Source of the DNA: an uncultured Pseudomonadota bacterium
GTDB taxonomy: Bacteria; Pseudomonadota; Alphaproteobacteria; RF32; CAG-239
Direction of reading: 5' to 3'
Assembly: GCA_949297185.1 (NCBI GenBank)
Contig: CASFRM010000015.1
Location: forward strand, 1-51,509
Length of the DNA stretch: 51,509 nt
This document shows positions 32,658 to 42,900 of the stretch, in pieces. The first letter of the stretch is position 1. Each line of letters starts with the position of its first letter. A program made the position numbers and the translations under genes. The notes beneath the pieces are model-generated. The model searched no databases. It was not told where the DNA came from and saw nothing but the letters and a program-made list of their open reading frames with translations.

Positions 32658-32683
32658 TGAGCTAAGCGCCCTTAATAATATAC
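32657..32683 (-). repeat. tRNA 5'-end repeat, copy 3 (short)
   Basis: CTGAGCTAAGCGCCC followed by TTAATAATATAC: a third, shorter copy abutting copy 2. Confidence 0.8.
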
Positions 32684-32771
32684 CGGTAATGCAGTTGTTA
32701 TGCTGTACCTGGAAACAATACATAAAGGAAACTGTTTTGATAGTCAAGATATAATTTTGCTCTTTCCAACA

Positions 32772-32801
32772 AAAAGGGCGCTTCTTAAAAAAAGCGCCCT
32801 T
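32772..32801 (-). terminator. Intrinsic terminator of the 32807-33184 gene
   Basis: AAAGGGCGCTT, a short loop and AAGCGCCCTTT. It lies directly after the leftward stop codon; its stem shares GGGCGCTT with the tRNA acceptor. Confidence 0.75.
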
Positions 32802-32806
32802 TCATT

Positions 32807-33184
32807 TCATGCTTGCGGAATATTTTCCAAATCAATAATGCATATTTTTGGTAGATTATATTGCTCGACAGTTTCGATGACGGTATTATAAATATCCAGA
32901 TTTTTTCGAGAATACATATAATCGTCAAGCAATTCGGCATTAATATTTTTTAAGGCGGTTTCATATGTTTCAGCTAGTGTCGCCAAATCATCATTATTCT
33001 TGCCCTCTGCCGTTATTTGCCATTTTTTTAGAAGATAGTACATCTCTAGCAAATCTACCAGTTCGACTTCTATGTGACCGTAAATGATGGCAGCAGCAAG
33101 CTTGACAGCTGTTTGCAAATCATCTTCGGCGTTATCAAAGAGTTCTTGTATTTGTTCATCCATATCTATATAATTATAATACAA
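32807..33184 (-). CDS. Hypothetical acidic helical protein (125 aa)
   Basis: Acidic, helix-rich, with no signal or membrane segment (MDEQIQELFDNAEDDLQTAV, ELVDLLEMYYLLKKW). Two starts are possible, the first ATG at 33184 or the ATG at 33163 giving MDEQIQ; neither has a clear ribosome site. No family recognised. It is followed by a strong terminator. Confidence 0.6.
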   Translation of the reverse strand: MYYNYIDMDEQIQELFDNAEDDLQTAVKLAAAIIYGHIEVELVDLLEMYYLLKKWQITAEGKNNDDLATLAETYETALKNINAELLDDYMYSRKNLDIYNTVIETVEQYNLPKICIIDLENIPQA

Positions 33185-33205
33185 TATTGGAAAAAGAAAA
33201 CTCCG

Positions 33206-33574
33206 TTACAGAAGTTTGTCTTTTTCCAGTTCTTTGGAATATATTGCCGGATAATAAATATCGGTAATATATGTTTTTGCACGGGTAATAGACAATTGAG
33301 GATTATCTTTTGCCGTGTAACGGTAAGTGTGTTTTTGAGCAGTTCTCGTTGCAGGATAGGCATGACGGAAAATAAGCGGACTGCTGTAATTGGTATAAAA
33401 ACGTTTTTCCGCAATATCCAGGAACAAGTCTGAACCTTCAATATACACTCCGGGTTTACAGCAGGGATAATCTGCAACTTCTTTGATTATGGCCCAGCCA
33501 ATTTTTTTGTTTGCAGGAATCTTAAAATATTCCCGTAAAAACTTTAGAGTTTCTTTGTTTTCCTTTTTTTTCAT
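33206..33574 (-). CDS. Hypothetical basic protein (122 aa)
   Basis: The ATG at 33574 (MKKKENKETLKFLREYFKIP) is preceded by a weak AAGAA; a longer frame to 33625 would add an unlikely hydrophobic leader. The product contains CCKPGVYIEGSDLFLDIAEK and a tyrosine-rich end. No family recognised. It precedes the acidic protein by 21 bp on the same strand, so both may be one transcript. Confidence 0.55.
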   Translation of the reverse strand: MKKKENKETLKFLREYFKIPANKKIGWAIIKEVADYPCCKPGVYIEGSDLFLDIAEKRFYTNYSSPLIFRHAYPATRTAQKHTYRYTAKDNPQLSITRAKTYITDIYYPAIYSKELEKDKLL

Positions 33575-33712
33575 ATTCTTAAAATTTAATTTCTTAATAA
33601 TTTTAATTAAAAAGTAATATGTCACTTTTAAATTTAAAAGTCAAGTTGTTTGTACAAAAAAAGTTGACAAATATTGCAGAAGGGCATATTCTTTTAAAAA
33701 ACGGAGGAAAGA

Positions 33713-35362
33713 ATGGCAACAATGGTTAGGGATATTTCCAAAAGGCTGTTAATTGAATCAGCTTTGATGGATTATGGGCGTTTCTTGCACGTTTCTGATG
33801 CAGATATCGATGAACTTTATCAAAAAATTGAAAAACTCAATGAAGATTGTTTTAATGATGAAAAAAGTTTTGAAATCGTTGATAAGTATAACTTAGATAC
33901 CATTACTTCCCGTGAAGATTTGAAAAAACGCATAGAAAATATGCGCGGGCAGCTGGCTGAAAAAATTTTTGATTATTATACAGCCGATGATAAAACAGAT
34001 ATTAGCCGTTTTGGTGAAGATATTAGTGCCGTGTTGAAGAATATCGGCGTGCGGGAAAATGTGGCTAAGAAATTGGCGCAAAGCATTTGTGAACGCAAAT
34101 TAAAAGATGAGCTTTCATCTGATGAACTGGATAATTTTAATCGTTCGGTCAGTAAAAATACAAAACGGAAAAAAACGACAGATGCAAAAGAGCAGGTTCG
34201 CTGGGCTGATTTGTTGGCACAAAGTATTTATGATAAACAAAAAACTTTGAAGGAAAAACTTTCTCTTGATTTGCAAACTTATCAGGATATGCGGGCGCCA
34301 AATCCTGTTATTGATGCTATGCTGCCCAATATTAAAGCAAATTTATACGGTTTAAAAGTTGTTTTATACTATAGCACGCCGAAAGAAACCAAATATTTCA
34401 GAGAACGTCTGCGCAAAGATTTTGCACGAGACGGTGGTTCCAGAAGAACCATTTTGCAAATTAACGGATTGATGGCCGAAAATGGTAAAAATTTTATCAA
34501 AAACGGGTCGACGGTTTCTAATTATGATGATTTTGAAGCTCTGATTAAAAAACATTACGGTCAGGATAATTATTTGCAAATTGTTGATACGGCTCTTAAC
34601 ATTCAACGTGGCGGAAAAGATGAGGAAACATTAAAACAAGAACGCCGGCAGACTTATGATGATAAAAGCCGGCTGCTGTATTGCCAGCTTATGGCATCGC
34701 TTTTATCCGAAAAACGTAAATATGATATTGAAAACGTTAATCCGGGGATAGATTATGCCATGTATGTAGAAACAGTGGAGCATAAGTATATTCGTGCTCT
34801 TTGCAGCGGACAGAATAATATCGGCGCTTTGGGAATGACCGATGCCGGCTATACGGCAACATCCGCAAACGCCAGTGAAGAACGGCGAATTCGCAAACAA
34901 ATTATGGATGATACGGCTGAAAATCAGGTTGTTTCGGTTCACCACCATTTGCCTTTAGGGGCGGCTGATGATGTTGTAACACGTTTCTTCGGATACATGG
35001 ATGATGAAAAAAAGTTTGTAAAAGCTTGTGAATTGGTTAATGTTGTCGGCAATAATTGTGTGGTGGTTGGTAAAGACAAGCATCAAAGTATGGAAGCTAA
35101 AGGCGCTTATGATGTTAAACAAAATCAAGAAGGGACGATCTTTGCCGGCCGGGTTGATTGGAAACTTCTGGGCGCTCTTCAAGATAAATTGCCTAAATAT
35201 CTATGGAGCGCATTTGAGGACAATCTGAAAACAAACAGTGCAATACAAGAGGTTGCCATAGTTATGCGTTTCCCGGAATCAAAATATATGATAGAAGAGC
35301 GTCGTAAGTTACAATCAGAGAATGCATCTTTGAGTCAAGTTCTTACTCGAGTGATGGAATAA
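33713..35362 (+). CDS. Large hypothetical protein with HNH-like C-terminal region
   Basis: A 549-residue, charged, helix-rich protein with an excellent ribosome site (CGGAGGAAAG). Near residue 409 it has VSVHHHLPLGAADD, and 45 residues later NNCVVVGKDKHQSMEAKG. The spacing H...N-x8-H matches the HNH/beta-beta-alpha-metal nuclease pattern, in which the first H is the base and the later H binds metal. No signal peptide is seen. I do not recognise the N-terminal 400 residues. The shape (long helical part, C-terminal nuclease-like end) fits a toxin or effector, but that is inference. Confidence 0.65.
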   Translation: MATMVRDISKRLLIESALMDYGRFLHVSDADIDELYQKIEKLNEDCFNDEKSFEIVDKYNLDTITSREDLKKRIENMRGQLAEKIFDYYTADDKTDISRFGEDISAVLKNIGVRENVAKKLAQSICERKLKDELSSDELDNFNRSVSKNTKRKKTTDAKEQVRWADLLAQSIYDKQKTLKEKLSLDLQTYQDMRAPNPVIDAMLPNIKANLYGLKVVLYYSTPKETKYFRERLRKDFARDGGSRRTILQINGLMAENGKNFIKNGSTVSNYDDFEALIKKHYGQDNYLQIVDTALNIQRGGKDEETLKQERRQTYDDKSRLLYCQLMASLLSEKRKYDIENVNPGIDYAMYVETVEHKYIRALCSGQNNIGALGMTDAGYTATSANASEERRIRKQIMDDTAENQVVSVHHHLPLGAADDVVTRFFGYMDDEKKFVKACELVNVVGNNCVVVGKDKHQSMEAKGAYDVKQNQEGTIFAGRVDWKLLGALQDKLPKYLWSAFEDNLKTNSAIQEVAIVMRFPESKYMIEERRKLQSENASLSQVLTRVME

Positions 35363-35436
35363 AAGTTTATGGCAGCATATTTTTCTGTTTTCTTTTGCAT
35401 TAAAAAGTATATAGTGCTTTTTAAGGTGGAAAGTTT

Positions 35437-37422
35437 ATGATTGAAAAAGAGTTTAAAATCGAAAGCCCGTTTGAGCCATCAGGTGACCAACCGCAAGCGA
35501 TTAAAGAGCTGTGCGATGGTTTGTCGCGCGGTGAACGCAGCCAAGTGCTTTTGGGCGTGACCGGTTCGGGCAAAACTTTTACCATGGCTAAAATTATTGA
35601 ACAAGCCAAACGACCGGCGCTGATTATGGCACCCAATAAAATTTTGGCAGCGCAGCTTTATGCGGAAATGAAAGAGTTTTTTCCGCACAACCGAGTGGAA
35701 TATTTTGTTTCGTACTATGATTATTATCAGCCGGAAGCCTATATTCCCAAAACCGATACTTATATTGAAAAAGATTCGGCCATCAACGAACAAATTGACC
35801 GAATGCGTCATGGTGCCACCCGCAATGTTTTGGAAGAAAACGACGTTATTATCGTGGCCTCGGTTTCCTGCATTTACGGTTTGGGCAGCATGGAATCGTA
35901 TTCTTCCATGGCGTTTGGGCTTAAAGTCGGCGATGTGATAGACCCCGCCGATATTTACCGCAATTTGGCCGAATTGCAATATGAGCGCAACCAGATAAAT
36001 TTTGTGCGCAGCACTTTCCGTGTCAACGGCGACACGTTGGATATTTTTCCGGCGCACTATGAAGACCGCGCTTGGCGAATTTCTTTTTTCGGCGATGAGA
36101 TTGAAAGTATTGCCGAAATTGATTCTTTAACCGGTAAAAAAACCGCGGATTTAACCGAAATCACGGTTTATCCGGCCAACCATTATGTTACGCCGCGGCC
36201 GGCGCTGTCACAGGCAATTACCCACATTAAAGAAGATTTGAAAATCCGTCTGCAGGAGCTTAAAAGTCAAAACAAACTTTTGGAGGCGCAACGTTTGGAG
36301 CAGCGCACCCGTTTTGATTTGGAAATGCTGGAAACGACCGGACATTGCAAGGGAATTGAGAATTATTCACGTTACTTGACAGGACGCAAACCAGGCGAAC
36401 CGCCGCCGACTTTGTTTGAATATTTTCCTAAAAACGCGCTTCTGTTTGTTGACGAAAGCCATATTTCCGTGCCGCAAATCGGCGGTATGTTCCGCGGCGA
36501 CTTCAACCGTAAAAGCACGCTTTCAGACTACGGTTTCCGGTTGCCGTCATGCGTGGACAATCGCCCGTTAAAGTTTGAAGAATGGGACGCCATGCGGCCG
36601 CAGACGATTTTTGTTTCCGCCACACCCGGGGATTGGGAACTGCAGCAAAGCCACGGAACTTTTGCCGAGCAGGTTATTCGTCCGACCGGTTTGACCGACC
36701 CGCTTTGCATTGTGCGTCCGGTGGAAAACCAGATTGACGATTTGATGAACGAATGTCGGAAAACCGCCGCTAAAGGCGAGCGCGTGTTGGTCACGACATT
36801 AACCAAAAAAATGGCGGAAGATTTGACCGAATACTTAAAAGACAACGGTATCAAAGTGCGTTATATGCACTCCGACATTGATACGTTGGAACGCATTGAA
36901 ATCATCCGTGATTTGCGCTTGGGGACGTTTGATGTGTTGGTCGGCATCAACCTGTTGCGCGAAGGTCTGGATATTCCGGAATGTTCGCTGGTGGCAATTT
37001 TGGATGCCGATAAGGAAGGTTTTTTGCGTTCCACCCGTTCGCTGATACAAACCATCGGTCGCGCCGCGCGCAACGCCGAAGGGCGGGTAATTTTGTATGC
37101 CGACAAGATAACCGGCTCCATCCGTGAGGCTTTGGACGAGACCAACCGCCGCCGCGAAAAACAAATCAAATACAATATTGAACATGGCATTACCCCGCAA
37201 ACCATCAAGAAAAGTATTTCTTCCACCTTAAAAGAGATGACTGAAACCGACTTTGTCAAAGACGATGCGGCAAGCGTGGAAGAAATCAAAAACGTGGAAA
37301 AGAAAATCAAAGAATATACCAAGCTCATGAAAGAAGCCGCGCTCAATTTGGAATTTGAACAAGCCGCCGTTTACCGCGACAAACTTAAAGAACTGGAAGC
37401 TTTGGCAATCAAAAATTTGTAG
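35437..37422 (+). CDS. uvrB: Excinuclease ABC subunit B (UvrB)
   Basis: A full-length 661-residue UvrB: Walker [13 protein letters not shown], beta-hairpin region [16 protein letters not shown], helicase motif [21 protein letters not shown], the C-terminal helicase domain ([22 protein letters not shown]) and the C-terminal UVR helix pair ([20 protein letters not shown]). It verifies damage with UvrA and loads UvrC in nucleotide excision repair. AAGGTGG precedes the ATG. No LexA box is apparent in the 75 bp upstream. This housekeeping gene sits between accessory genes, showing that the surroundings are chromosomal. Confidence 0.97.
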   Translation: MIEKEFKIESPFEPSGDQPQAIKELCDGLSRGERSQVLLGVTGSGKTFTMAKIIEQAKRPALIMAPNKILAAQLYAEMKEFFPHNRVEYFVSYYDYYQPEAYIPKTDTYIEKDSAINEQIDRMRHGATRNVLEENDVIIVASVSCIYGLGSMESYSSMAFGLKVGDVIDPADIYRNLAELQYERNQINFVRSTFRVNGDTLDIFPAHYEDRAWRISFFGDEIESIAEIDSLTGKKTADLTEITVYPANHYVTPRPALSQAITHIKEDLKIRLQELKSQNKLLEAQRLEQRTRFDLEMLETTGHCKGIENYSRYLTGRKPGEPPPTLFEYFPKNALLFVDESHISVPQIGGMFRGDFNRKSTLSDYGFRLPSCVDNRPLKFEEWDAMRPQTIFVSATPGDWELQQSHGTFAEQVIRPTGLTDPLCIVRPVENQIDDLMNECRKTAAKGERVLVTTLTKKMAEDLTEYLKDNGIKVRYMHSDIDTLERIEIIRDLRLGTFDVLVGINLLREGLDIPECSLVAILDADKEGFLRSTRSLIQTIGRAARNAEGRVILYADKITGSIREALDETNRRREKQIKYNIEHGITPQTIKKSISSTLKEMTETDFVKDDAASVEEIKNVEKKIKEYTKLMKEAALNLEFEQAAVYRDKLKELEALAIKNL

Positions 37423-37503
37423 CACGCCAATTTGGCGATGATGGTTGACAGGTGTTCAGATTCATAGTACATTTAAAGTAGGATTACTGAAAAGGAGAAC
37501 AAT

Positions 37504-38421
37504 ATGCTGCCGGAGATAAGTTCATATAATTCAAGCTTGGAACAAGATTTGGAAGTTTTGGCAGAAGCCTTATCGCATGACGACAGTCATTACGGCAACG
37601 GTATGGATAACTTGGCTATTTCTTATTTAACCAGGCAGTGTGCTATTGAGAAAGGTTGTTCTTTTTTTGATGCATATCTGGTTAACGGTAAAGTTAACGA
37701 ATTAAATGCCCAGTTGTCGCTGGCAGGGCAGAATGCCTCTTGTTTGCTGGTTTCGCCGATTAATGTTTATGCAGACGGAACTTCGGCTCCTTCACCGGCA
37801 CATGACCGGGTGTTGGAAAACACGCTGCGTGCCATATGTTCGCCAAGATGCAGAACAAATTTTGATAAAGTTTTTATTCCTATCGGCTGTCAGGAAAGGG
37901 GAAAAGCGGGGCATAATATTGCTTTGGTTTTGGAAAGAAACGGACGGAAATTTAAGGCACTGATATTTGATCAGTTGGGTGGTGGTGCTTACGCGGATAC
38001 AAAAATGAAAATTGCTGAAGCTCTTAATAGTGTTGCTTCTGATGTTGAGAGTGTTGAATGTAACCGATATCCGATGACTTCTCATAGCAGAAATGATTGT
38101 GCGACGGTGACATCAATCATCAGAGACTGTGTTGTAAATGGAGAGAATATGCGCGAGCTTAAAGATGATATTGACGCTTGCGGCCGAGAAGGGCAGGCGA
38201 TGTTTGGGAGAGAGGATGTTGATGAGCAACATAGGGATGATAAAGAAGTGTTGCGGAAGGCGGCTAATATGCTTGCAGCTAATATTATTATTGACGGGGG
38301 TAAGAAAGGGCGCAATTATCGTATGGTTCCGGAAAAAATGGTTGATGAAATGGTTAGGCAACACAGAGCAACAAGTTCCAGATCGGCTCATTTTCAATAT
38401 GGTCGAGGGCAGGGAAGATAA
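37504..38421 (+). CDS. CE-clan cysteine protease-like protein (YopJ/Ulp1-type)
   Basis: A 305-residue protein with a strong AAGGAG ribosome site. It contains GHNIALVLERNGRKFKALIF, DQLGG and HSRNDCATVTSIIRDC, giving a candidate triad H137, D156, C199. The H-to-D (+19) and D-to-C (+43) distances and the aromatic/hydrophobic pattern match CE-clan enzymes: YopJ acetyltransferases (H, E, C at similar spacing) or Ulp1/deubiquitinases (H, D, C). A glutamine oxyanion residue is not obvious. Such proteins are usually effectors delivered into eukaryotic cells. There is no signal peptide, so a contact-dependent system would be needed; none is seen in the window. Confidence 0.6.
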   Translation: MLPEISSYNSSLEQDLEVLAEALSHDDSHYGNGMDNLAISYLTRQCAIEKGCSFFDAYLVNGKVNELNAQLSLAGQNASCLLVSPINVYADGTSAPSPAHDRVLENTLRAICSPRCRTNFDKVFIPIGCQERGKAGHNIALVLERNGRKFKALIFDQLGGGAYADTKMKIAEALNSVASDVESVECNRYPMTSHSRNDCATVTSIIRDCVVNGENMRELKDDIDACGREGQAMFGREDVDEQHRDDKEVLRKAANMLAANIIIDGGKKGRNYRMVPEKMVDEMVRQHRATSSRSAHFQYGRGQGR

Positions 38422-38538
38422 AAGAAAATTTTTAAGTTTTTGTTGCTGCAAAAAATAGCGAATATGAAAATATTGACAAAAAATACATATATGGTAATTT
38501 TATAATGTATGGTTTATTAATTTGGAGGAGATTCAGCC

Positions 38539-39243
38539 ATGTCGCAAGAAGAAAAAAAAGATTTAATTAAAAAATTAAAACGCAAAATAAATTCAACCGC
38601 GTTGAAAGTTGCAATGACAGCGCTGAGTGTGACAGGTGGTGTTGCCGGTGCGCAGGCACAGGCTTCTAACGGTGGTGATTCCGGCGGAAAGCCGGCAACA
38701 GAACAACGAATGTTCAGCATACGCGTTAAATCAACAGATGAGAAAGTTTTGGAAGACGGGGTTCGGGAAGGCGATGAAAATAGATTTTATATTGGGACGA
38801 TTAGCAACAATGTTTCAGATCAAACGAATACGCAACCGAAAGTGTTATATAGCTTTAATGATGAGGGAAAACCAATAATTCATAACAGAGCTGAATTAAG
38901 ACCGGATATTAGCCAAATTAAGTTAGGAAATAATTCTGTCGTTTTACTTTCAGACGGAAGGATACGTTGCGGCGGAACCATCGGCTCTGATAGGCATATG
39001 CAACGACAAGTTATTAGAGCAGAAAAGCAGGCCAGGGAAGAATTAGCGTATGATTTTTTTGTTTATCAAGATTTGTCTAAACGGGAACAAGGCGGCGCGA
39101 AGCTGGGAAAAGTCGAGAAAGAATTTATGAAACAGTATTGTGATGCCGTTAAAGCACATGGGTTAAAAATTGGCAAGAATGGTTTGCAACAGCAAACGCA
39201 GCCACAGGTCACAAAGGAGATGCATGGAAATTCCGGACGATAA
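38539..39243 (+). CDS. Hypothetical protein, probably exported (234 aa)
   Basis: A strong GGAGG ribosome site precedes the ATG. A basic start (EKKDLIKKLKRKINS) leads to a hydrophobic segment (ALKVAMTALSVTGGVAGAQA) that looks like a signal peptide with an AQA cleavage site, although the basic region is long. The mature part is hydrophilic (FYIGTISNNVSDQTNTQPKV, VVLLSDGRIRCGGTIGSD) and ends in a helical, glutamine-rich tail. No family recognised. It lies between two effector-like genes on the same strand. Confidence 0.65.
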   Translation: MSQEEKKDLIKKLKRKINSTALKVAMTALSVTGGVAGAQAQASNGGDSGGKPATEQRMFSIRVKSTDEKVLEDGVREGDENRFYIGTISNNVSDQTNTQPKVLYSFNDEGKPIIHNRAELRPDISQIKLGNNSVVLLSDGRIRCGGTIGSDRHMQRQVIRAEKQAREELAYDFFVYQDLSKREQGGAKLGKVEKEFMKQYCDAVKAHGLKIGKNGLQQQTQPQVTKEMHGNSGR

Positions 39244-39255
39244 GCGTTTTGGGAG

Positions 39256-39408
39256 TTAGAATAGATATCCCCCGGTAAACCGGGGGATATCTATTATCCA
39301 GTCATCAATTTTCAGGTCCTGATTTTTTGCATATTCTTCAATCTCAAAGCGTTGATGTTTATAAGTTTGTTTGTCTATGCTCACCCGAATATAACCAATA
39401 ACAGCCAT
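39256..39408 (-). pseudogene. Serine resolvase/invertase remnant, N-terminal fragment
   Basis: With a proper AAGGAG and ATG at 39408 the frame reads MAVIGYIRVSIDKQTYKHQR then FEIEEYAKNQDLKIDDWI, the catalytic start (S10) of a PinR/Hin-type resolvase. After about 40 residues it runs into a terminator palindrome and stops at 50 residues; intact family members have about 190. The catalytic domain is therefore truncated. The C-terminal half of such a gene survives separately at 43855-44040. Confidence 0.8.
39264..39293 (+). terminator. Perfect 12-bp-stem terminator
   Basis: GATATCCCCCGG, TAAA loop, CCGGGGGATATC then TATT. It follows the stop at 39243 and overlaps the tail of the truncated resolvase on the other strand. 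Confidence 0.75.
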
Positions 39409-39638
39409 TGTTTTCTCCTTAAAATTTCTTAAAAATACCGGTCAATTTATTAGAACGATAAAATCAACCAAATTTTAATTTTGCAAGTTTCGCGCCTTCC
39501 CTTTTTAATGAAAAATCAAGCAAAAACAATATCTTGTTTTCTTTTGCTTATGCGTACATCTCTCGTTTGGACAACCGGTCACAAAGGTTGGTTTGTGCCA
39601 TAATTAATTGTATAATTGTTGTTTTTAGGAGAATGTCC

Positions 39639-39938
39639 ATGACTCGTGAATTGAATGATTTTATTGATAATTGGCAAGTAAATATCCGAGAAAAGTCAGC
39701 TGTTCATAAAAGTGGGCTGAAAATTGAATATGATTCGACAAATGAAGACGGGTCATTGCGTCTTGCGTACAGCGGAATGTCAACATTTTTGAAAAATACA
39801 TTTGCTGAGCACAAAAGTGTTGAAGTGATAGAAAAAAGACGAGAAGAACTGACACAAGAATTTGTGGAAATATTTAAACAACGTATGAATCCAGATTTTA
39901 GCAAGATACCGATGCAACAAATTCAACGCGAATATTAG
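39639..39938 (+). CDS. Hypothetical protein (99 aa)
   Basis: AGGAG lies 9 bp before the ATG at 39639; an ATG six bases earlier is too close to it and an upstream extension lacks a ribosome site. The product is hydrophilic and helical at the end (VEVIEKRREELTQEFVEIFK). No family recognised. It ends 36 bp before the 1,249-residue gene, so it may be its partner or chaperone; that is only a suggestion from size and position. Confidence 0.6.
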   Translation: MTRELNDFIDNWQVNIREKSAVHKSGLKIEYDSTNEDGSLRLAYSGMSTFLKNTFAEHKSVEVIEKRREELTQEFVEIFKQRMNPDFSKIPMQQIQREY

Positions 39939-39974
39939 GTATATTTTTCAGGATACACTAAAAGGATTACAGCT

Positions 39975-42900
39975 ATGGCATTGACTAAAGAAGATATCGA
40001 CATAGCAATTGCACAAGCCGAAAATCAAGATGTTATCAGATATTCTTTGTCCAACTATTTTGAAGGGTTGGATGAACCTGTATCGGTTGCTATCGGTATA
40101 GGCAAAAGCCAATGGGATAGAGATATGCATCCCGAAAACGTAGACAAAGTTGTTGACTTGTTGCGTTCAAAAGGTATTGATGCCGTTTCCTTTTTAGATC
40201 CGCAAGCGGCACGTCCGGATAAGTTTGTTGTTAATGAAAGTGGTGTTTTATTTCCGTTTATGTCACCACAAGATTCATTAAAAGCGGTTATTCTTGTTGA
40301 AGATACGGTTATAAATACCGGGCATCAAATTGTTGGGCATATTAATCCGCAGTCAAAAGAAAATATTTTATATACAGCAAATTCATCTATTAAAATTAAA
40401 AATGATGCAGTGGGTATGGAGCAAGGCATCAACCTTGAAATAAGCCATCCTGATAAAGAATTATTCAAGGAAATTGAACAAAGAAACGGTGGAGATTATA
40501 AAAGTTTTATTGATAGAAAAATAAATGAAGCATATGCAAGTTCTAAAATAGTTGATTTCAATACCATGGATATAGAAAATGTGTATGCAAACGGAATGGC
40601 GGAACTTTATCGAGGTGGAACTTTAGGCGCAAATCCTTATGCTACTGTTTCACAATGGAATTCACGTAAAGTAGCTCACTCATCACCTGCTATTTCTGTT
40701 TGTGCCAGTTTCAGCGGTAAAGAAACAACTATGTCTTCCCGTGGCGGAGCCGTTTATGAAAAAACGGAAAGCGGCCTATATTACGGTTTTATCTACAAAT
40801 TTGAAAGTATGGGTGATAAACAGAAATATTATCACAATGTTGGTTTGGAAACAGGGGATGATGCAAAAACAAAAGATGAAGTTAATTTATCCTTGGATAA
40901 CCCATGGAATGGATGGAGCGGCGAAATTTATGAATCTCCGGTTTTGCCGCATCATAATAAATTGAAAGAAATGTATATTTATGTCGGTAAACGGGGGGAA
41001 AATGACGCAAAGTTATATTCCGTACCACTAGATGAAAACGGCAATATCACAGATCAGGAATGGCAAGATTTTATGAAGTTGCACGAACCTACCGATGACA
41101 AAGTTGTGGGGTATTTAAAAGATAGGCAAGACGCACAAAAAAGAGAACAAACAGAAAATGCACAACATACCTATGATTTTGAGTTAAAACAGGGTTTAGA
41201 AGCAGATAATCAACACTATCTTGAAAATATCAGTGCAAAAAACTTTTTACGTAATTTTATTCATGATAGTGAAATTCAAGAAAAAGATGGAAAACTGTAT
41301 ATTGATGCAGTGTCTGATGGCACTCCTTTGCATATGGAAGGACTTAAATTAAACCATTTACCAGATTTATCAAATGTGAAGATAAATGGTCATTGGGGAA
41401 TAAACTCATATACTGTTCCTGAGATTGATGCAACTAAATTACCAGAGTGTACAATGGGTATTACCTTAATTGATGTAGATGTTAAAAATACCGGGGCGGT
41501 ATCCGCAGATAGATTTTTAGGCATTATCGGAGCAGGAAAAACTAAAGAAGGATTTATTGAGTGTGAAACAACAACTCATAGTTCTCTTTCCTGTGATGGT
41601 ATGCCGCAAGGCTGGGAAAAATTAAAATTTATGCAACTTCCTTCTTTTGTTGATTTGGTTTACGATACAATAGACAAAGTTCCTGAAACTCTTCAAGGTA
41701 TAGGGCAATCAGGCATAACAATAAAAGATCAGACGTCTATTGAAAACATACCGGTAGCTGATTTTATTTATAAAATACAAGGTAATCTCGGGACTCATCC
41801 TTTAAATTTTCAAGCATCTGTTCTGTATTCTGAAGGCATTCGGCATACAGAGATTCACGACAATATAGAATTAAATCTTCAATATACAAATATCGGCACA
41901 TTTCCGAAAGACATGAAAGATTTAACTTTGAAGAGGATTATTCTTAATCATCAAACGGTTGTGACTTCTTTAGATAATTTCCCGATAACTAAGGATGGCG
42001 TTTTTGACCTTAACTTTAACGGGGATTTAAGAAATGAAACAATGGAATCATTCCTCCTGAAAACCAAAGGTACGGAATGGGTAAAAAACAATACTTCCAA
42101 AGGTGAAGATGGGCATTTAATTATAAATGGAGATTTAAATTTCAAAACAGCCGCTTGGGGAGCTAGTGATAGACCACAAATGAATATTACTTCTCTTCCG
42201 AAAGATGTCGATAAAGTTGAAATAAATGGAAACGTTGAACCATCAGAGTTACGTTACAGATTTAATAAGTATTTGAAGGTGTTAAAAGATATAGATGGTG
42301 ACACTTTATCATTAAGTGATATAAATTTTAAAATAGATTTATCCAAACATCAGGCAAATAACATAAGTATTAGTGGAAAAACACTAGATGTTATTTTACC
42401 ATCAAATATTGAAGCAATTGGTATTAGTAATAGTGAAAATTTTCAAGTGTCTGCTTTGAAGAACGTACCTCAGAATCTAAATTTGTCTTTTAGTAAGGTT
42501 CAAAATGAAACGCCGATTGATATGACGAATATGTCAATCAATCGTTTATCATTTCATGAAGTTCAGGCTGCAGAAATAAATATCCCGCAAGAGTGCAAAG
42601 AGATTCATTTTCAAGAAACAAAATTATATAAACCGATAAATTTACCGTCCGGTATCAAGATTTTCGAAGCGCAATCAACAAATTTTCCTGAAGGCAGTGT
42701 TTTAAATTTATCTGAATGTCAATCTGTTTCGTTGATTAATTGTTCATTACCTAAAAATACAACATTGGATTTGTCCAAATGCGAACGAGTAAATTTATCC
42801 GATGTTGATTTATCGCAAGCTAATGTTATTTTACCACAATCAGGACGGATTCATATTAATAAAAACGTTAAGTTTGCTCCGGATTATAAACTTGATTTAT

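Noticed and set aside
35362..35437. LexA box in front of uvrB
   Set aside because: I found no GTTC-N7-GTTC in the upstream gap, so SOS control is not claimed.
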